Positions 7,872 through 16,424 of a stretch of DNA of 64,000 nt are shown here, piece after piece. Position numbers and translations under genes: made by a program. The notes below the pieces were generated by a model. That model was not told the DNA's origin, did no database searches, and saw nothing but the letters and a program-made list of their open reading frames with translations. The DNA lies in NCBI RefSeq assembly GCF_003013405.1, contig NZ_PXZL01000013.1, positions 411,343 to 475,342 on the forward strand, in the 5' to 3' direction. Each line of letters begins with the position of its first letter. Within the stretch, counting starts at the first letter, position 1. This DNA is from Brevibacillus formosus (GTDB lineage: Bacteria; Bacillota; Bacilli; Brevibacillales; Brevibacillaceae).

Positions 7872-9375
7872 AGAAATACTGATCGGCGTCGTACCTGCAC
7901 TGTTGATTTTTCTTGTTTTTCTAGGTGTAAACATTACGCCATTCTTGGTGTTCGGAGCCGTACTGGGTGCGATTTATTTTCTGGTCATCCGCCAGCAAAA
8001 TGGACAAGGCGGGAATGTTGCCCTCGGAGGGAAAAGAAAAGTAAACAAGCATGAGCTGCCGAAATCGGACGTGCAATTTGCCGATATCGGTGGACAGGAA
8101 CGCGCCAAAAAAGAACTGAAAGAATCGCTTGATTTTCTCGTGTATAAGGACAAAATAGAGCAGTACGGGATTCGCCCTATCAAAGGTGTTCTTTTGACAG
8201 GACCTCCTGGTACGGGTAAGACCCTGATGGCAAAAGCGGCAGCGAACTATACAAATTCTGCTTTTGTTGCGGCATCAGGTTCCCAGTTTGTAGAGATGTA
8301 CGTCGGTGTCGGTGCACAACGCGTCCGTGAACTGTTTCAAGAAGCGAAGGCATTAGCAGAGAAAAATGGGCAAGACAGCGCGATTATTTTTATCGATGAA
8401 ATCGATGTCGTCGGTGGAAAAAGGGACGGTCAACAGCAGCGTGAATACGATCAAACCTTGAATCAACTGTTGACGGAGATGGATGGTGTAGCTACGACTG
8501 ACAAGCCGCGGGTTTTAGTCATGGCAGCTACGAACCGGAAGGACATGCTCGACGCAGCGCTGTTGCGGCCTGGTCGTTTTGATCGTCATATTAGCGTTGA
8601 TCTTCCAGACAAGCCAGCGCGCGAGCAGATTTTGACCATTCATACGGCCAATAAACCGCTAGGCGAGGACGTCACACTGGAAAAAGTGGCTCAGGAGACA
8701 TTCGGATTTTCTGGCGCACAGCTGGAAAGTGTAGCGAATGAAGCAGCCATTTACGCCATGCGTGACCGTCAGGAAAAGATCACTGCGAAGCATTTTGCTT
8801 ATGCCGTAGACAAGGTCATGCTCGGTGAGAAGGTAGATCGTCAAGCATCAGAGGAAGAGAAGAAGCGCGTTGCTCTCCATGAACTGGGACATGCCATTGT
8901 CAGCGAGAGCGTGCGACCAGGCTCTGTCTCGCAGGTCACGCTGAGTCCACGTGGCAAAGCACTAGGATATGTCCGACAAAATCCAATGGAAGACCGCTAT
9001 CTGTATACCAAGGAAGCGATGGAGAAGCAAATCATGGTTAGCCTTGGGGGAGCCGTAGCGGAGGAAATCTACTACGGTGGGCGCAGTACTGGTTCGAAGA
9101 ATGACTTTGAGCAAGCACTGGGAATGGCACAGGAAATTGTACAAAGCGGTATGTCCGAGCTGGGGATTGTACATTTGCAATACGTGGATAAGAATCGGAT
9201 TCATGACGAGGTTGAGCGTCTGCTGGAAGGATTGCTCGAAGAAACTCGCAATCTTTTGAGACAGTATGACTCCGTATTCCAAATGGGCTTGCATACATTG
9301 TTGGAAGCGGAAGTTTTGCAAGGTGATGAGTTCAGGGCGCTATTGTCACAAACTAAGGAAGAAGTAGCTGTATAA
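7864..9375 (+). CDS. Short FtsH-type membrane AAA+ metalloprotease paralogue
   Basis: ATP-dependent membrane protease of the FtsH/Yme1 family, 503 residues against about 600-650 for housekeeping FtsH. Two adjacent hydrophobic segments (residues about 5-22 and 24-42) are joined by only a few residues, so the usual 70-100 residue external domain is missing. The AAA+ module is complete: Walker A GPPGTGKT 113-120, Walker B FIDEID 176-181, and a second region of homology with ATNR and RPGRFDR. The zinc motif HELGH is at 339-343, and the downstream STGSKNDFEQA supplies the third ligand Asp, so proteolysis should be intact. It starts at GTG overlapping the upstream gene by 8 bp, behind GAGGTG. A terminator follows at 9388-9429. 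The main ftsH is expected elsewhere in the genome. Confidence 0.88.
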   Translation: MRKEILIGVVPALLIFLVFLGVNITPFLVFGAVLGAIYFLVIRQQNGQGGNVALGGKRKVNKHELPKSDVQFADIGGQERAKKELKESLDFLVYKDKIEQYGIRPIKGVLLTGPPGTGKTLMAKAAANYTNSAFVAASGSQFVEMYVGVGAQRVRELFQEAKALAEKNGQDSAIIFIDEIDVVGGKRDGQQQREYDQTLNQLLTEMDGVATTDKPRVLVMAATNRKDMLDAALLRPGRFDRHISVDLPDKPAREQILTIHTANKPLGEDVTLEKVAQETFGFSGAQLESVANEAAIYAMRDRQEKITAKHFAYAVDKVMLGEKVDRQASEEEKKRVALHELGHAIVSESVRPGSVSQVTLSPRGKALGYVRQNPMEDRYLYTKEAMEKQIMVSLGGAVAEEIYYGGRSTGSKNDFEQALGMAQEIVQSGMSELGIVHLQYVDKNRIHDEVERLLEGLLEETRNLLRQYDSVFQMGLHTLLEAEVLQGDEFRALLSQTKEEVAV

Positions 9376-9387
9376 AGTGAAGATAAA

Positions 9388-9429
9388 GAACCTGCTAGCC
9401 AATGGAAGATAGGCGAAGCAGGTTTTTTT
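9388..9429 (+). terminator. Rho-independent terminator after the FtsH-like gene
   Basis: Arms AACCTGCT and AGCAGGTT enclose a 22-nt loop and are followed by seven T; separates the protease pair from the fibre gene. Confidence 0.75.
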
Positions 9430-9553
9430 GTGTTTGCTGGCAACTTAGGCAAATCAGGATGAAACAATTTTGTAGACACGGTGCCAAATAGGTAAATGGA
9501 TGAATATCCTACAAAAGTGATACGGGAATGAAATCAGGAGGCAAGGAGACCCT

Positions 9554-12352
9554 ATGGCCAATGTGAACCGGCGAAAAGCTAACAAAAGTCTGAGCAAAAC
9601 CTTTAGGCAGACCATGCACGAGTTACCGCTCTCATATACATCATCACCTGATCGGGAGTGGATGGAAGACCTCGAATTAAATCTGCTTGAAAGTAATTTG
9701 GAGAGCACTCACAGAATACCTCCCCTCTCTGCAGCCACACCGAAAGAGCAACAAAAACCGATTCCCAAAGTACCCAAGCAGGACCTATCCTCCAAACAGG
9801 ACTCGTTTTCCAGACAGGATTTAACTTCCAGACAGGATTCAACTTCCAAACAGGATTCAACCTCGAGGCAGGATACAACTTCCAAACAGGATACATCTTC
9901 TAAACAAAACGCATCTTCCAAACAAAACGTATCCTCCAAACAAAGTTCAACTGCCAATCCGAACTTTTATTCAAAGGTCATCAAAGACCGAAATGATGAT
10001 CGTGTCCAATCATTTGTCTATACAGACGACTTGACAGATCAATCGGTGACAACAGAAAAAATTGCGAACCGTGCCATTGATGCGTCCAAGATTAAGCAAG
10101 GCGCCGTGGATAATTCGATTTTGAAGGATTATGCGGTGGACAGCAGCAAACTCGCGGACAAGAGCGTAACCTCCACCAAACTCGCACCGCATGCGGTACA
10201 GAGGGATCATCTGGGGCAGGGAATCGTAAGTGGAGAGCACTTGCAGGATTACTCGATTTCCGCGCAAAAATTGATCAACCATAGCATTACGTCCGAAAAG
10301 TTAGCCGATAAAACCATTGACTCGATGAAATTTGCCGACCACTCGATCCAGAGCAAGCATATTCAGGAGCAAGCGATCACGAATGAGTTGATCCAGGATC
10401 AATCGATTACCTCGGAAAAAATAAAGATGGGGACTATTCAAACAGGTAATCTCGCCAACTATGTGATTAACACAGTGAAGCTTGAGGATGGAGCTGTCAC
10501 AGGCGATAAATTACGCGATGGAGCAGTAACTTCCACGAAGATAGATGAAGATGCAATTGAGTCTCAGCATATTCGTGAAGGCTCCATTTACCACCATCAT
10601 CTCACGGAAGAGCTAATAGATGGCAGCAACATTAGCGCTGGCAGCATCACGGATCATCACATCGCATTTCAAGCCATTTATAGCCAGCATCTACATCCAG
10701 AAGCGGTGACCAGTGATAAAGTGGGGCCATATGCGATATTGACTGAGCATTTGGACAACAACAGTGTCACGGCAGAAAAGCTCGCCAAAGAGTCAATCGG
10801 CAGCACACATTTACAAGCTGGCAGTGTCCTATCGAGTCACTTGCAAGACGGGATGCTGACGGCTAAAAAAATTGGGGATCAGCAAATTACCACAGCCAAG
10901 ATAGCTGATAAGGCTATCACTACTGACAAATTGGCGAACAGGAGTGTAGGAGAGCAACACTTGCTCGATGAGAGTGTAAGCTCACGACATCTGATTGACG
11001 GGTCCATTCGCTCAGAAAAGCTGGCAAGAAGATCTGTAGAAGAACAGCATTTGACTGACAGACTCATTGGGGGCAATCATCTACGCGAGTACATCATCCA
11101 GACCCAGCACCTGCATGACCATTTGGTGACCACATCAAAATTGGCGCCGGAATCTGTTTCCACAGACAAAATTTCAGATCTAAGCATTACGACAAGCAAA
11201 CTTGGAGATGCCGTAATCACAGCGCCCAAAATAGCCAAAGATGCGATCAAGACACGCCATCTGGGCAGATCAGCCGTCACGGGCGAAAAGATTGCGGAAA
11301 AAGCAATTTCATCTACACATCTCAACAGTCATATCATTCAAGCAGACCATCTTCAGGGTAACTCCATTTCCAAGGAAAAAATACAGGACGGCAGTATCAC
11401 TCGAGAAAAAATAGCCGATCAGAGTATTGATGCGAGCAAGCTAGATAGCCATTCCGTTCATGGTGCGCATGTCATAAAAGGCAGCTTGGATGGAACTCAT
11501 ATTAAGGAAGGAACGCTTAAAGGAAGTCATCTAATTAGCAGGAGCATAACAGAACAGCATCTGCAAAACCGGATCATTACGCAGGAAAAACTGGCAGAGG
11601 ACTCCGTGACCGGTTCTAAAATTGCGTCCAAAGCTGTCACTACGCATCACATTGCGGATCAGTCGATTGATGCTGAGAAATTATCCTTTCCGGTAATTGA
11701 GACGCATAATCATATAGGAATAACCTTGCAACAATACGGTTTCGTCCCCTTCAGGCTTTCTGCCGCAAGCAAGTCTACAGATGTGACCGTTCGATTGCCA
11801 CAGCCTTATGCGGATACCCATTATTGTATGGTGGCAATGACAAATCAACCAGGAATTTATACGTCGCTTAAATACACGAAAAGGACCTCCGCGATCATCA
11901 CCGTATTTCGCAATCAAGAGGGGCAGGAAGCGACTGGGGTGATTCACTGGATTGGGATTGGGGTAAAAGGAGTAGATGTCCCACACGAAATGTTGGAATG
12001 GTCAACAGAGAGGCGACAACTGGAGGCAGAAGAAGTCGAGGACGATCACGATCACGACTTTGAAGAGGAAGACATGGATAATGAAGATACGGATGATGAA
12101 GACATGGAAGATGAGGACGTGGAAGACGAAGATACAGATGATGAAGACGTGGAAGATGAGTACATGGAAGACGAAGATACAGATGATGAAGACGCGGAAG
12201 AGGAAGACATGGAAGACGAAGATTCGGATGATGAAGACATGGAAGATGAGTACACGGAAGAGGATGACATGGAGGATCACGACACGGATGAAAGTGATTT
12301 CGAACAAGATTATGAAAGTAGTGAAGAATACGATTTCGAGAACGATAAATAA
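9554..12352 (+). CDS. Giant decapeptide-repeat fibre-like protein with acidic tail
   Basis: A 932-residue protein of strongly modular build. Residues 1-74 are a non-repetitive head without signal peptide. Residues 75-134 are ten hexapeptides of form [KR]Q[DN]xxS. Residues 162-711 are 55 consecutive decapeptides with no insertion or deletion, consensus roughly D-x-[SA]-[IV]-T-x-x-[KH]-[IL]-A, for example DKSVTSTKLA. Residues about 712-810 form a unique domain ending in HWIGIG, resembling the C-terminal tip domains of phage tail fibres (gp53-like). From about residue 824 the tail is almost entirely Asp and Glu. KIAD/KLAD-type repeats are typical of phage fibres and other rigid shafts, so a trimeric fibre is likely; no phage genes are near. 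AAGGAG precedes the ATG. In a spore former, a spore-surface role is possible but unproven. Confidence 0.8.
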   Translation: MANVNRRKANKSLSKTFRQTMHELPLSYTSSPDREWMEDLELNLLESNLESTHRIPPLSAATPKEQQKPIPKVPKQDLSSKQDSFSRQDLTSRQDSTSKQDSTSRQDTTSKQDTSSKQNASSKQNVSSKQSSTANPNFYSKVIKDRNDDRVQSFVYTDDLTDQSVTTEKIANRAIDASKIKQGAVDNSILKDYAVDSSKLADKSVTSTKLAPHAVQRDHLGQGIVSGEHLQDYSISAQKLINHSITSEKLADKTIDSMKFADHSIQSKHIQEQAITNELIQDQSITSEKIKMGTIQTGNLANYVINTVKLEDGAVTGDKLRDGAVTSTKIDEDAIESQHIREGSIYHHHLTEELIDGSNISAGSITDHHIAFQAIYSQHLHPEAVTSDKVGPYAILTEHLDNNSVTAEKLAKESIGSTHLQAGSVLSSHLQDGMLTAKKIGDQQITTAKIADKAITTDKLANRSVGEQHLLDESVSSRHLIDGSIRSEKLARRSVEEQHLTDRLIGGNHLREYIIQTQHLHDHLVTTSKLAPESVSTDKISDLSITTSKLGDAVITAPKIAKDAIKTRHLGRSAVTGEKIAEKAISSTHLNSHIIQADHLQGNSISKEKIQDGSITREKIADQSIDASKLDSHSVHGAHVIKGSLDGTHIKEGTLKGSHLISRSITEQHLQNRIITQEKLAEDSVTGSKIASKAVTTHHIADQSIDAEKLSFPVIETHNHIGITLQQYGFVPFRLSAASKSTDVTVRLPQPYADTHYCMVAMTNQPGIYTSLKYTKRTSAIITVFRNQEGQEATGVIHWIGIGVKGVDVPHEMLEWSTERRQLEAEEVEDDHDHDFEEEDMDNEDTDDEDMEDEDVEDEDTDDEDVEDEYMEDEDTDDEDAEEEDMEDEDSDDEDMEDEYTEEDDMEDHDTDESDFEQDYESSEEYDFENDK
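9776..9955 (+). repeat. Ten tandem hexapeptide-coding units in the fibre gene
   Basis: Ten consecutive 18-bp units encode [KR]Q[DN]xxS (residues 75-134). The DNA units are similar enough (TCCAAACAGGATTCAACT-like) to allow slippage. Confidence 0.85.
10037..11686 (+). repeat. 55 tandem decapeptide-coding units (30 bp each)
   Basis: The 1650 bp encode 55 ten-residue repeats in strict register. Hydrophobic residues sit at positions 4 and 9, Ser/Ala at 3, Lys or His at 8. Nucleotide units have diverged widely while the protein period is perfectly kept, indicating selection on the fold and not recent expansion. Confidence 0.9.
12083..12262 (+). repeat. Four-copy 45-bp minisatellite encoding the acidic tail
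   Basis: Units at 12083, 12128, 12173 and 12218, each starting GAAGAT(A/T)C, encode 15-residue Asp/Glu-rich blocks of type EDTDDEDMEDEDVED. Units differ at only a few positions, unlike the diverged shaft repeats, so copy number may vary between strains. Confidence 0.85.
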
Positions 12353-12483
12353 TTCGGTAGGAAACAACAATGGGGCGAGTGGATGATTCAGAAGCAGGGA
12401 GGCCGATGTTGAGATCAGGTCTCCCAAATGCAAAATTGTTTACATAACTATTTTATGGTTAACATTGTACAGGGAGACTTTCA

Positions 12484-12512
12484 TTGAATTTGCAGGCCCC
12501 CAATAGTATAAT
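12484..12512 (+). promoter_or_regulatory. Sigma-A promoter of asnS
   Basis: -35 TTGAAT (12484-12489), 17-bp spacer, -10 TATAAT (12507-12512). Transcription would begin near 12519, which excludes start codons further upstream for asnS. Confidence 0.75.
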
Positions 12513-12568
12513 TGTTTGGTATACTTAGTCTGTATTTGCGTGGCATGGTAAATGGAGGGAATCATTCA

Positions 12569-13858
12569 ATGTTGACGACGATTGCCCGAATCGGGCGGCA
12601 TGTTGGACAAGAAGTACGCCTAGGATGCTGGTTATACAACAAACGTAGCAGCGGCAAGATTCAATTTTTGCAGCTTCGCGACGGATCTGGCTTCATCCAA
12701 GGTGTAGTAGTAAAAGCGGAAGTAGCGGAAGAAGTGTGGGAGAATGCATCGCAGCTCACACAAGAAAGCTCACTTTACATAACCGGTGTAGTTCGTGCGG
12801 ATGACCGCGCACCAAGCGGTTACGAACTGACAGTAACTGGTGTGGAAATTATTCAGATCGCCGAGGAATATCCGATTTCCTTGAAGGAACACGGTGTTGA
12901 CTTCCTCATGGACCATCGCCACCTGTGGCTGCGTTCTCCACGTCAGCGTGCAGTCATGGCTGTGCGTTCCGAGGTGATTCGCGCCATGTATGAGTTCTTC
13001 CACGAGAACGGGTTCGTAAAAGTAGATCCACCAATTTTGACACCGACCTCTGCGGAAGGTACCACGAATCTGTTCCATACCAAATATTTTGATGAGGATG
13101 CGTATCTCTCGCAGTCCGGCCAGCTTTATATGGAAGCAGCCGCAATGGCGTTAGGTCGCGTTTACTCTTTCGGTCCAACTTTCCGCGCCGAGAAATCCAA
13201 GACACGTCGTCACTTGATCGAGTTCTGGATGATCGAGCCGGAGATGGCTTTCGTGGATCACGAAGAAAATCTGCGTATTCAAGAAGCGTTTGTTTCTCAT
13301 GTGGTACAATCCGTATTGAAAAACTGTGAGCGCGAACTGAAAACGCTGGAGCGCGATACAACAAAAATGCAAAATGTAACGGGATCGTTCCCACGCATCT
13401 CTTATGATGATGCGATCAAACTCTTGCAGGAAAAAGGTAGCGAGATCAAATGGGGAGACGACTTCGGAGCACCGGATGAGACGATGATTGCGGATCACTT
13501 TGACAAGCCTGTTTTCATCACTCATTATCCTACCGAAATCAAGGCTTTTTACATGAAGCCACACCCTGAACGTCCAGAAGTGGTTCTGTGCGCGGATATG
13601 ATCGCACCGGAAGGCTACGGTGAAATCATCGGGGGTAGCCAGCGGATTGATGATCCAGAACTCTTGAAGAAACGTTTTGCTGAGCATGAGCTTTCGGAAG
13701 AGGCTTATCGCTGGTATATGGATCTGCGCAAATATGGTACCGTTCCTCACTCCGGCTTTGGTTTGGGTCTGGAGCGTACGATTGCATGGATTTGCGGTCT
13801 GGATCATGTGCGTGAAACCATTCCATTCCCACGCATGCTGAATCGTCTCTATCCATAA
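12569..13858 (+). CDS. asnS: Asparaginyl-tRNA synthetase
   Basis: Class IIb aminoacyl-tRNA synthetase charging tRNA-Asn, cytosolic. The 429 residues match the family length (B. subtilis AsnS is 430). An N-terminal OB-fold anticodon domain ([21 protein letters not shown]) precedes the catalytic core with motif 2 ([16 protein letters not shown]) and motif 3 (GFGLGLERT). The Asn-specific character, as against AspS, is judged from these motifs and the short length. Start ATG 12569 has GGAGGGA 8 bp upstream; the in-frame ATG at 12512 lies inside the promoter -10 box. It is followed by dnaD as in B. subtilis. Confidence 0.95.
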   Translation: MLTTIARIGRHVGQEVRLGCWLYNKRSSGKIQFLQLRDGSGFIQGVVVKAEVAEEVWENASQLTQESSLYITGVVRADDRAPSGYELTVTGVEIIQIAEEYPISLKEHGVDFLMDHRHLWLRSPRQRAVMAVRSEVIRAMYEFFHENGFVKVDPPILTPTSAEGTTNLFHTKYFDEDAYLSQSGQLYMEAAAMALGRVYSFGPTFRAEKSKTRRHLIEFWMIEPEMAFVDHEENLRIQEAFVSHVVQSVLKNCERELKTLERDTTKMQNVTGSFPRISYDDAIKLLQEKGSEIKWGDDFGAPDETMIADHFDKPVFITHYPTEIKAFYMKPHPERPEVVLCADMIAPEGYGEIIGGSQRIDDPELLKKRFAEHELSEEAYRWYMDLRKYGTVPHSGFGLGLERTIAWICGLDHVRETIPFPRMLNRLYP

Positions 13859-13885
13859 GAGAGTTCCTTTATCGATGAACGATCT

Positions 13886-13915
13886 ACACCCTGTTGCGAG
13901 AGGGCAGCAGGGTGT
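13886..13915 (+). terminator. Possible terminator between asnS and dnaD
   Basis: Perfect 8-bp arms ACACCCTG and CAGGGTGT with a 14-nt loop, followed by the moderately T-rich TCCTATTGTTTG. May be an attenuating hairpin if asnS and dnaD are co-transcribed. Confidence 0.5.
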
Positions 13916-13981
13916 TCCTATTGTTTGACAGCGCGTTTTACGCACTCCCTTGTTATTCCAACCCAGAGGTGAATATGCGTT

Positions 13982-14665
13982 ATGGACTCCCATATATTGC
14001 AATTGTTGCAAGAAGGAGCAACATCCGTCTCCAACCTTCTTTTGAAAATGTATAAGCGTATGTCATTGACTGATGACGAGATGATGCTACTGATTCATTT
14101 GCTGTCCTTTCAGCAGGAAGGGAATCGATTCCCGACCTTAACTGAGCTGGAGGAACGCATGTCCATGACCAGCAGGAGATTGATTCAATCTCTTCAAAAG
14201 CTATTAAAAGAAGATTGGATTACGATAGATGAGTTTATTGATCCACAAACTGGCATGCGTCATGAGCAATACAATTTGACCCCGTTGTACAAAAAGCTGT
14301 ACCACACCTGGCGGGAGCAGCAAGCAGACCCGAGAAGCATAGACCCTTATATGGAAGTGGCCGTTTCTCTGGATGCCGAACCTGTTGCCATTTACGCTCG
14401 TTTTGAGCAGGCATTTGGCCGCCCGCTAGCGCCGTTTGAATTGGAGAATATCCATATGTGGACCGAACAGGACGGCTATCAGGAAGAATTGATTTTGACT
14501 GCTTTGCGTGAGGCTGCAACCGTCGGCAAGCTCCACATCCGCTATATCGACAGAATCTTGCTCGAATGGCAAAAGCAACAGATAACAACCGTAGAACAAG
14601 CGCGTCTTTACAGCTTAAACTTCCGCAGACAAGCAAATATGAAAGACCATGGGCAACCGCTTTGA
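13982..14665 (+). CDS. dnaD: DNA replication initiation protein DnaD
   Basis: Primosomal protein that works with DnaB and DnaI to load the replicative helicase at oriC and at restart sites. The 227-residue protein has an N-terminal winged-helix domain (about residues 15-100, with FPTLTELEERMSMTSRRL) and a C-terminal DnaD domain (about 125-205) ending in the family signature YIDRILLEWQ. It directly follows asnS, as in B. subtilis. The ribosome binding site AGAGGTG is 11 bp from the ATG, slightly long. In B. subtilis the next gene is nth (endonuclease III), which is absent here. Its stop codon is embedded in the terminator stem. Confidence 0.93.
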   Translation: MDSHILQLLQEGATSVSNLLLKMYKRMSLTDDEMMLLIHLLSFQQEGNRFPTLTELEERMSMTSRRLIQSLQKLLKEDWITIDEFIDPQTGMRHEQYNLTPLYKKLYHTWREQQADPRSIDPYMEVAVSLDAEPVAIYARFEQAFGRPLAPFELENIHMWTEQDGYQEELILTALREAATVGKLHIRYIDRILLEWQKQQITTVEQARLYSLNFRRQANMKDHGQPL

Positions 14666-14690
14666 TTTCAACCAAATCAAGCGGTTTTTT
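14655..14690 (+). terminator. Rho-independent terminator overlapping the dnaD stop
   Basis: Arms AACCGCTTTGATTT and AAATCAAGCGGTT, then six T. The stem includes the dnaD TGA. Confidence 0.8.
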
Positions 14691-14708
14691 CTATGTCACC
14701 GTACACGT

Positions 14709-14736
14709 ACCCATTTTCCTTGTCTGTCATAACATA
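14709..14736 (+). promoter_or_regulatory. Sigma-K-like promoter of the polysaccharide operon
   Basis: ACC (14709-14711), 16 nt, CATAACATA (14728-14736) fits the sigma-K consensus AC[AC]-N16-CATANNNTA of late mother-cell sporulation genes. It lies just after the dnaD terminator and 35 bp ahead of the first gene of the operon. Confidence 0.55.
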
Positions 14737-14770
14737 TTACGTAGATGCAAGCTTCAGGAGGCGATGACTT

Positions 14771-15193
14771 GTGGAAAAACGCAAAAAATGGGATCTGTCT
14801 CATTGGGTGACACCAGGTGTGTTTTCAGGAAGTTATGTCGTAGATGAGGCAGTTCAACGTATTTCAATCGTAAAAGCCAATGAAAAGCAGGATGAGGAAG
14901 TAACGGAAAACGTCCAGGAGCTGGTCGTAAATACAACAGTAGAGCAGCCAAAGGAACTGGTCTTGGAACCTACCTTTGAAATTATTATGAGAGAGACAGA
15001 TGAGGCAGTCGTGGAACAGGTTCACAAGCTTGAGCAAGAAGTGATGGAACTGAAAGAGGCGCTTGCTTTGTGGGAAGAAAGATGGGAGAAGCTTGAAGGA
15101 AACCATACAAAACAATTGCAGTACTTGTATCAAGTAGTTCTTTCACTGAAAAAGGAGTGGGAGCTCGAGCGAAATGAACATCGCAATTATTAG
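14771..15193 (+). CDS. Small coiled-coil protein, YtxO-like spore coat candidate
   Basis: A 140-residue hydrophilic protein. The N-terminal 25 residues (KRKKWDLSHWVTPGVFSG) are non-repetitive, the middle is acidic, and residues about 80-135 form a heptad-patterned coiled coil. It starts at GTG behind CAGGAGG and overlaps the next glycosyltransferase gene by 20 bp. The size and position directly before a cotSA-like gene match B. subtilis ytxO, a spore coat protein gene, and that is the main basis for the suggestion. It has no signal peptide or enzymatic motif, so a scaffold or anchor role in the coat is inferred. Confidence 0.6.
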   Translation: MEKRKKWDLSHWVTPGVFSGSYVVDEAVQRISIVKANEKQDEEVTENVQELVVNTTVEQPKELVLEPTFEIIMRETDEAVVEQVHKLEQEVMELKEALALWEERWEKLEGNHTKQLQYLYQVVLSLKKEWELERNEHRNY

Positions 15194-16346
15194 TCCGGGT
15201 CCCTTTTCTGTGCCACCGGTCAAAGGAAGCTCAGTCGAACATGATATTGATGAGGTCACAAAGATGATCGAGCCCATGCATAACGTTACGATCTACACTC
15301 GTCAATGTGCGACCTACCCAACCTCATCCGTGGAAGAAAACCGGCAGTTCATTCGTGTCCCGTATCAAGGGCCAAAGCCATATTTACGCCGGATTATTAA
15401 CCATATCAAGAAGAATAAGCCCGATGTCATTCTTGTGGAAAATAGACCGATCTATGTTCTCACATTAAAACGCCATTTTCCCAAGATCCCGGTCTTTGTG
15501 AATATGCACTCTCACGTGTACGGGTCACAGCCGATTATCAGTAAGGAAAACATGCGGCGTGCCGTTCGACTGGCAACGGGTTTTATTACGAACAGTGAAT
15601 TTTTACGTCAACATTTTATTCGGACGTGCAAGATTCCAGCGAATAAAATTCATGCGGTTCATCTCGGAGTCGATGTCACGCCTTATCAGGTTGCAAAGAT
15701 AGCGGTCAAAAAAATGCGTCAAGAACTCGGATTGAAGCCAGATGATCGCGTCTTGTTTTATGCCGGCAGACTCATGCGCGGAAAAGGGGTACATGTGCTG
15801 ATCAAAGCCTTTCGCCAGGTGAGCAAACAAGACCCGAAAGCCAGACTCGTCATTGTAGGCGGTACGGGATACGGCAGCAATCGCCTGAATCCATATGTTC
15901 GCGAGCTCAAGCGCCTTGCGAAGCCCTTAGGGGAAAAGGTGCGTTTCGTCAATTTCGTCCCATCCGCAAAAATGCCGCTTTACTATCAAATTGGGGATGT
16001 CGTAGCGACACCGTCTGTTTGGAAAGAAGCGTTTTGCCGTGTCAATTTAGAGGCAATGGCTTCCGGAAAGCCTGTCATTTCCACTCCGCGTGGCGGCATT
16101 CGTGAAGTCGTTGCCCACGAGAAAAGTGGCTTTATCATCCCGCCAAAAGATTGGGAAAAAGGATTGCCTGCTGTCTGGGAACTGTTGTGGAGTTCACCAG
16201 CTATCCGGAATGAAATGGGCAAACAGGCCCTACAACGAGCAAAGTTTTTTTCTTGGTATGCAACCGCGCAAGGTTATCTGAACGTATTTGAAACCGTAGT
16301 GCCAACACGAGTTGAAGAGAAACAACAGCTTTTAAAAACAGGTTGA
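15174..16346 (+). CDS. CotSA-type family 4 glycosyltransferase
   Basis: GT-B fold retaining glycosyltransferase of family GT4, 390 residues (B. subtilis CotSA is about 377). The N-terminal acceptor domain begins IAIISPGPF; the C-terminal nucleotide-sugar domain begins near FYAGRLMRGKG. The family EX7E motif is present as EAFCRVNLE within a SVWKEAFCRVNLEAMASGK context. In B. subtilis CotSA is a spore coat component encoded beside ytxO and ytcABC, the same association as here. Its sugar donor is probably the UDP-hexuronic acid or dNDP-sugar made by the operon. The 20-bp overlap with the preceding gene indicates translational coupling. Confidence 0.82.
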   Translation: MNIAIISPGPFSVPPVKGSSVEHDIDEVTKMIEPMHNVTIYTRQCATYPTSSVEENRQFIRVPYQGPKPYLRRIINHIKKNKPDVILVENRPIYVLTLKRHFPKIPVFVNMHSHVYGSQPIISKENMRRAVRLATGFITNSEFLRQHFIRTCKIPANKIHAVHLGVDVTPYQVAKIAVKKMRQELGLKPDDRVLFYAGRLMRGKGVHVLIKAFRQVSKQDPKARLVIVGGTGYGSNRLNPYVRELKRLAKPLGEKVRFVNFVPSAKMPLYYQIGDVVATPSVWKEAFCRVNLEAMASGKPVISTPRGGIREVVAHEKSGFIIPPKDWEKGLPAVWELLWSSPAIRNEMGKQALQRAKFFSWYATAQGYLNVFETVVPTRVEEKQQLLKTG

Positions 16347-16424
16347 TTCGACTGAAAATGATGTAGGTGGTTGCCTTTTCTTTCGCCGATGTGGACGTCT
16401 GCCCTGTCCAGCTATCCAGATACG

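Noticed and set aside
9430..9553. Sporulation sigma-K or sigma-E promoter before the fibre gene
   Set aside because: AATATCCTA near 9503 resembles a -10 element but its first base differs and no -35 fits; no promoter could be supported.
9554..12352. Prophage or tail-fibre cassette
   Set aside because: The shaft is phage-like, but no tail, capsid, holin, integrase or attachment site is nearby; neighbours are housekeeping genes.
12002..12433. 143-codon minus-strand ORF opposite the acidic tail
   Set aside because: A hydrophobic Phe/Ile/Val run that is simply the complement of GAA/GAT-rich coding repeats.
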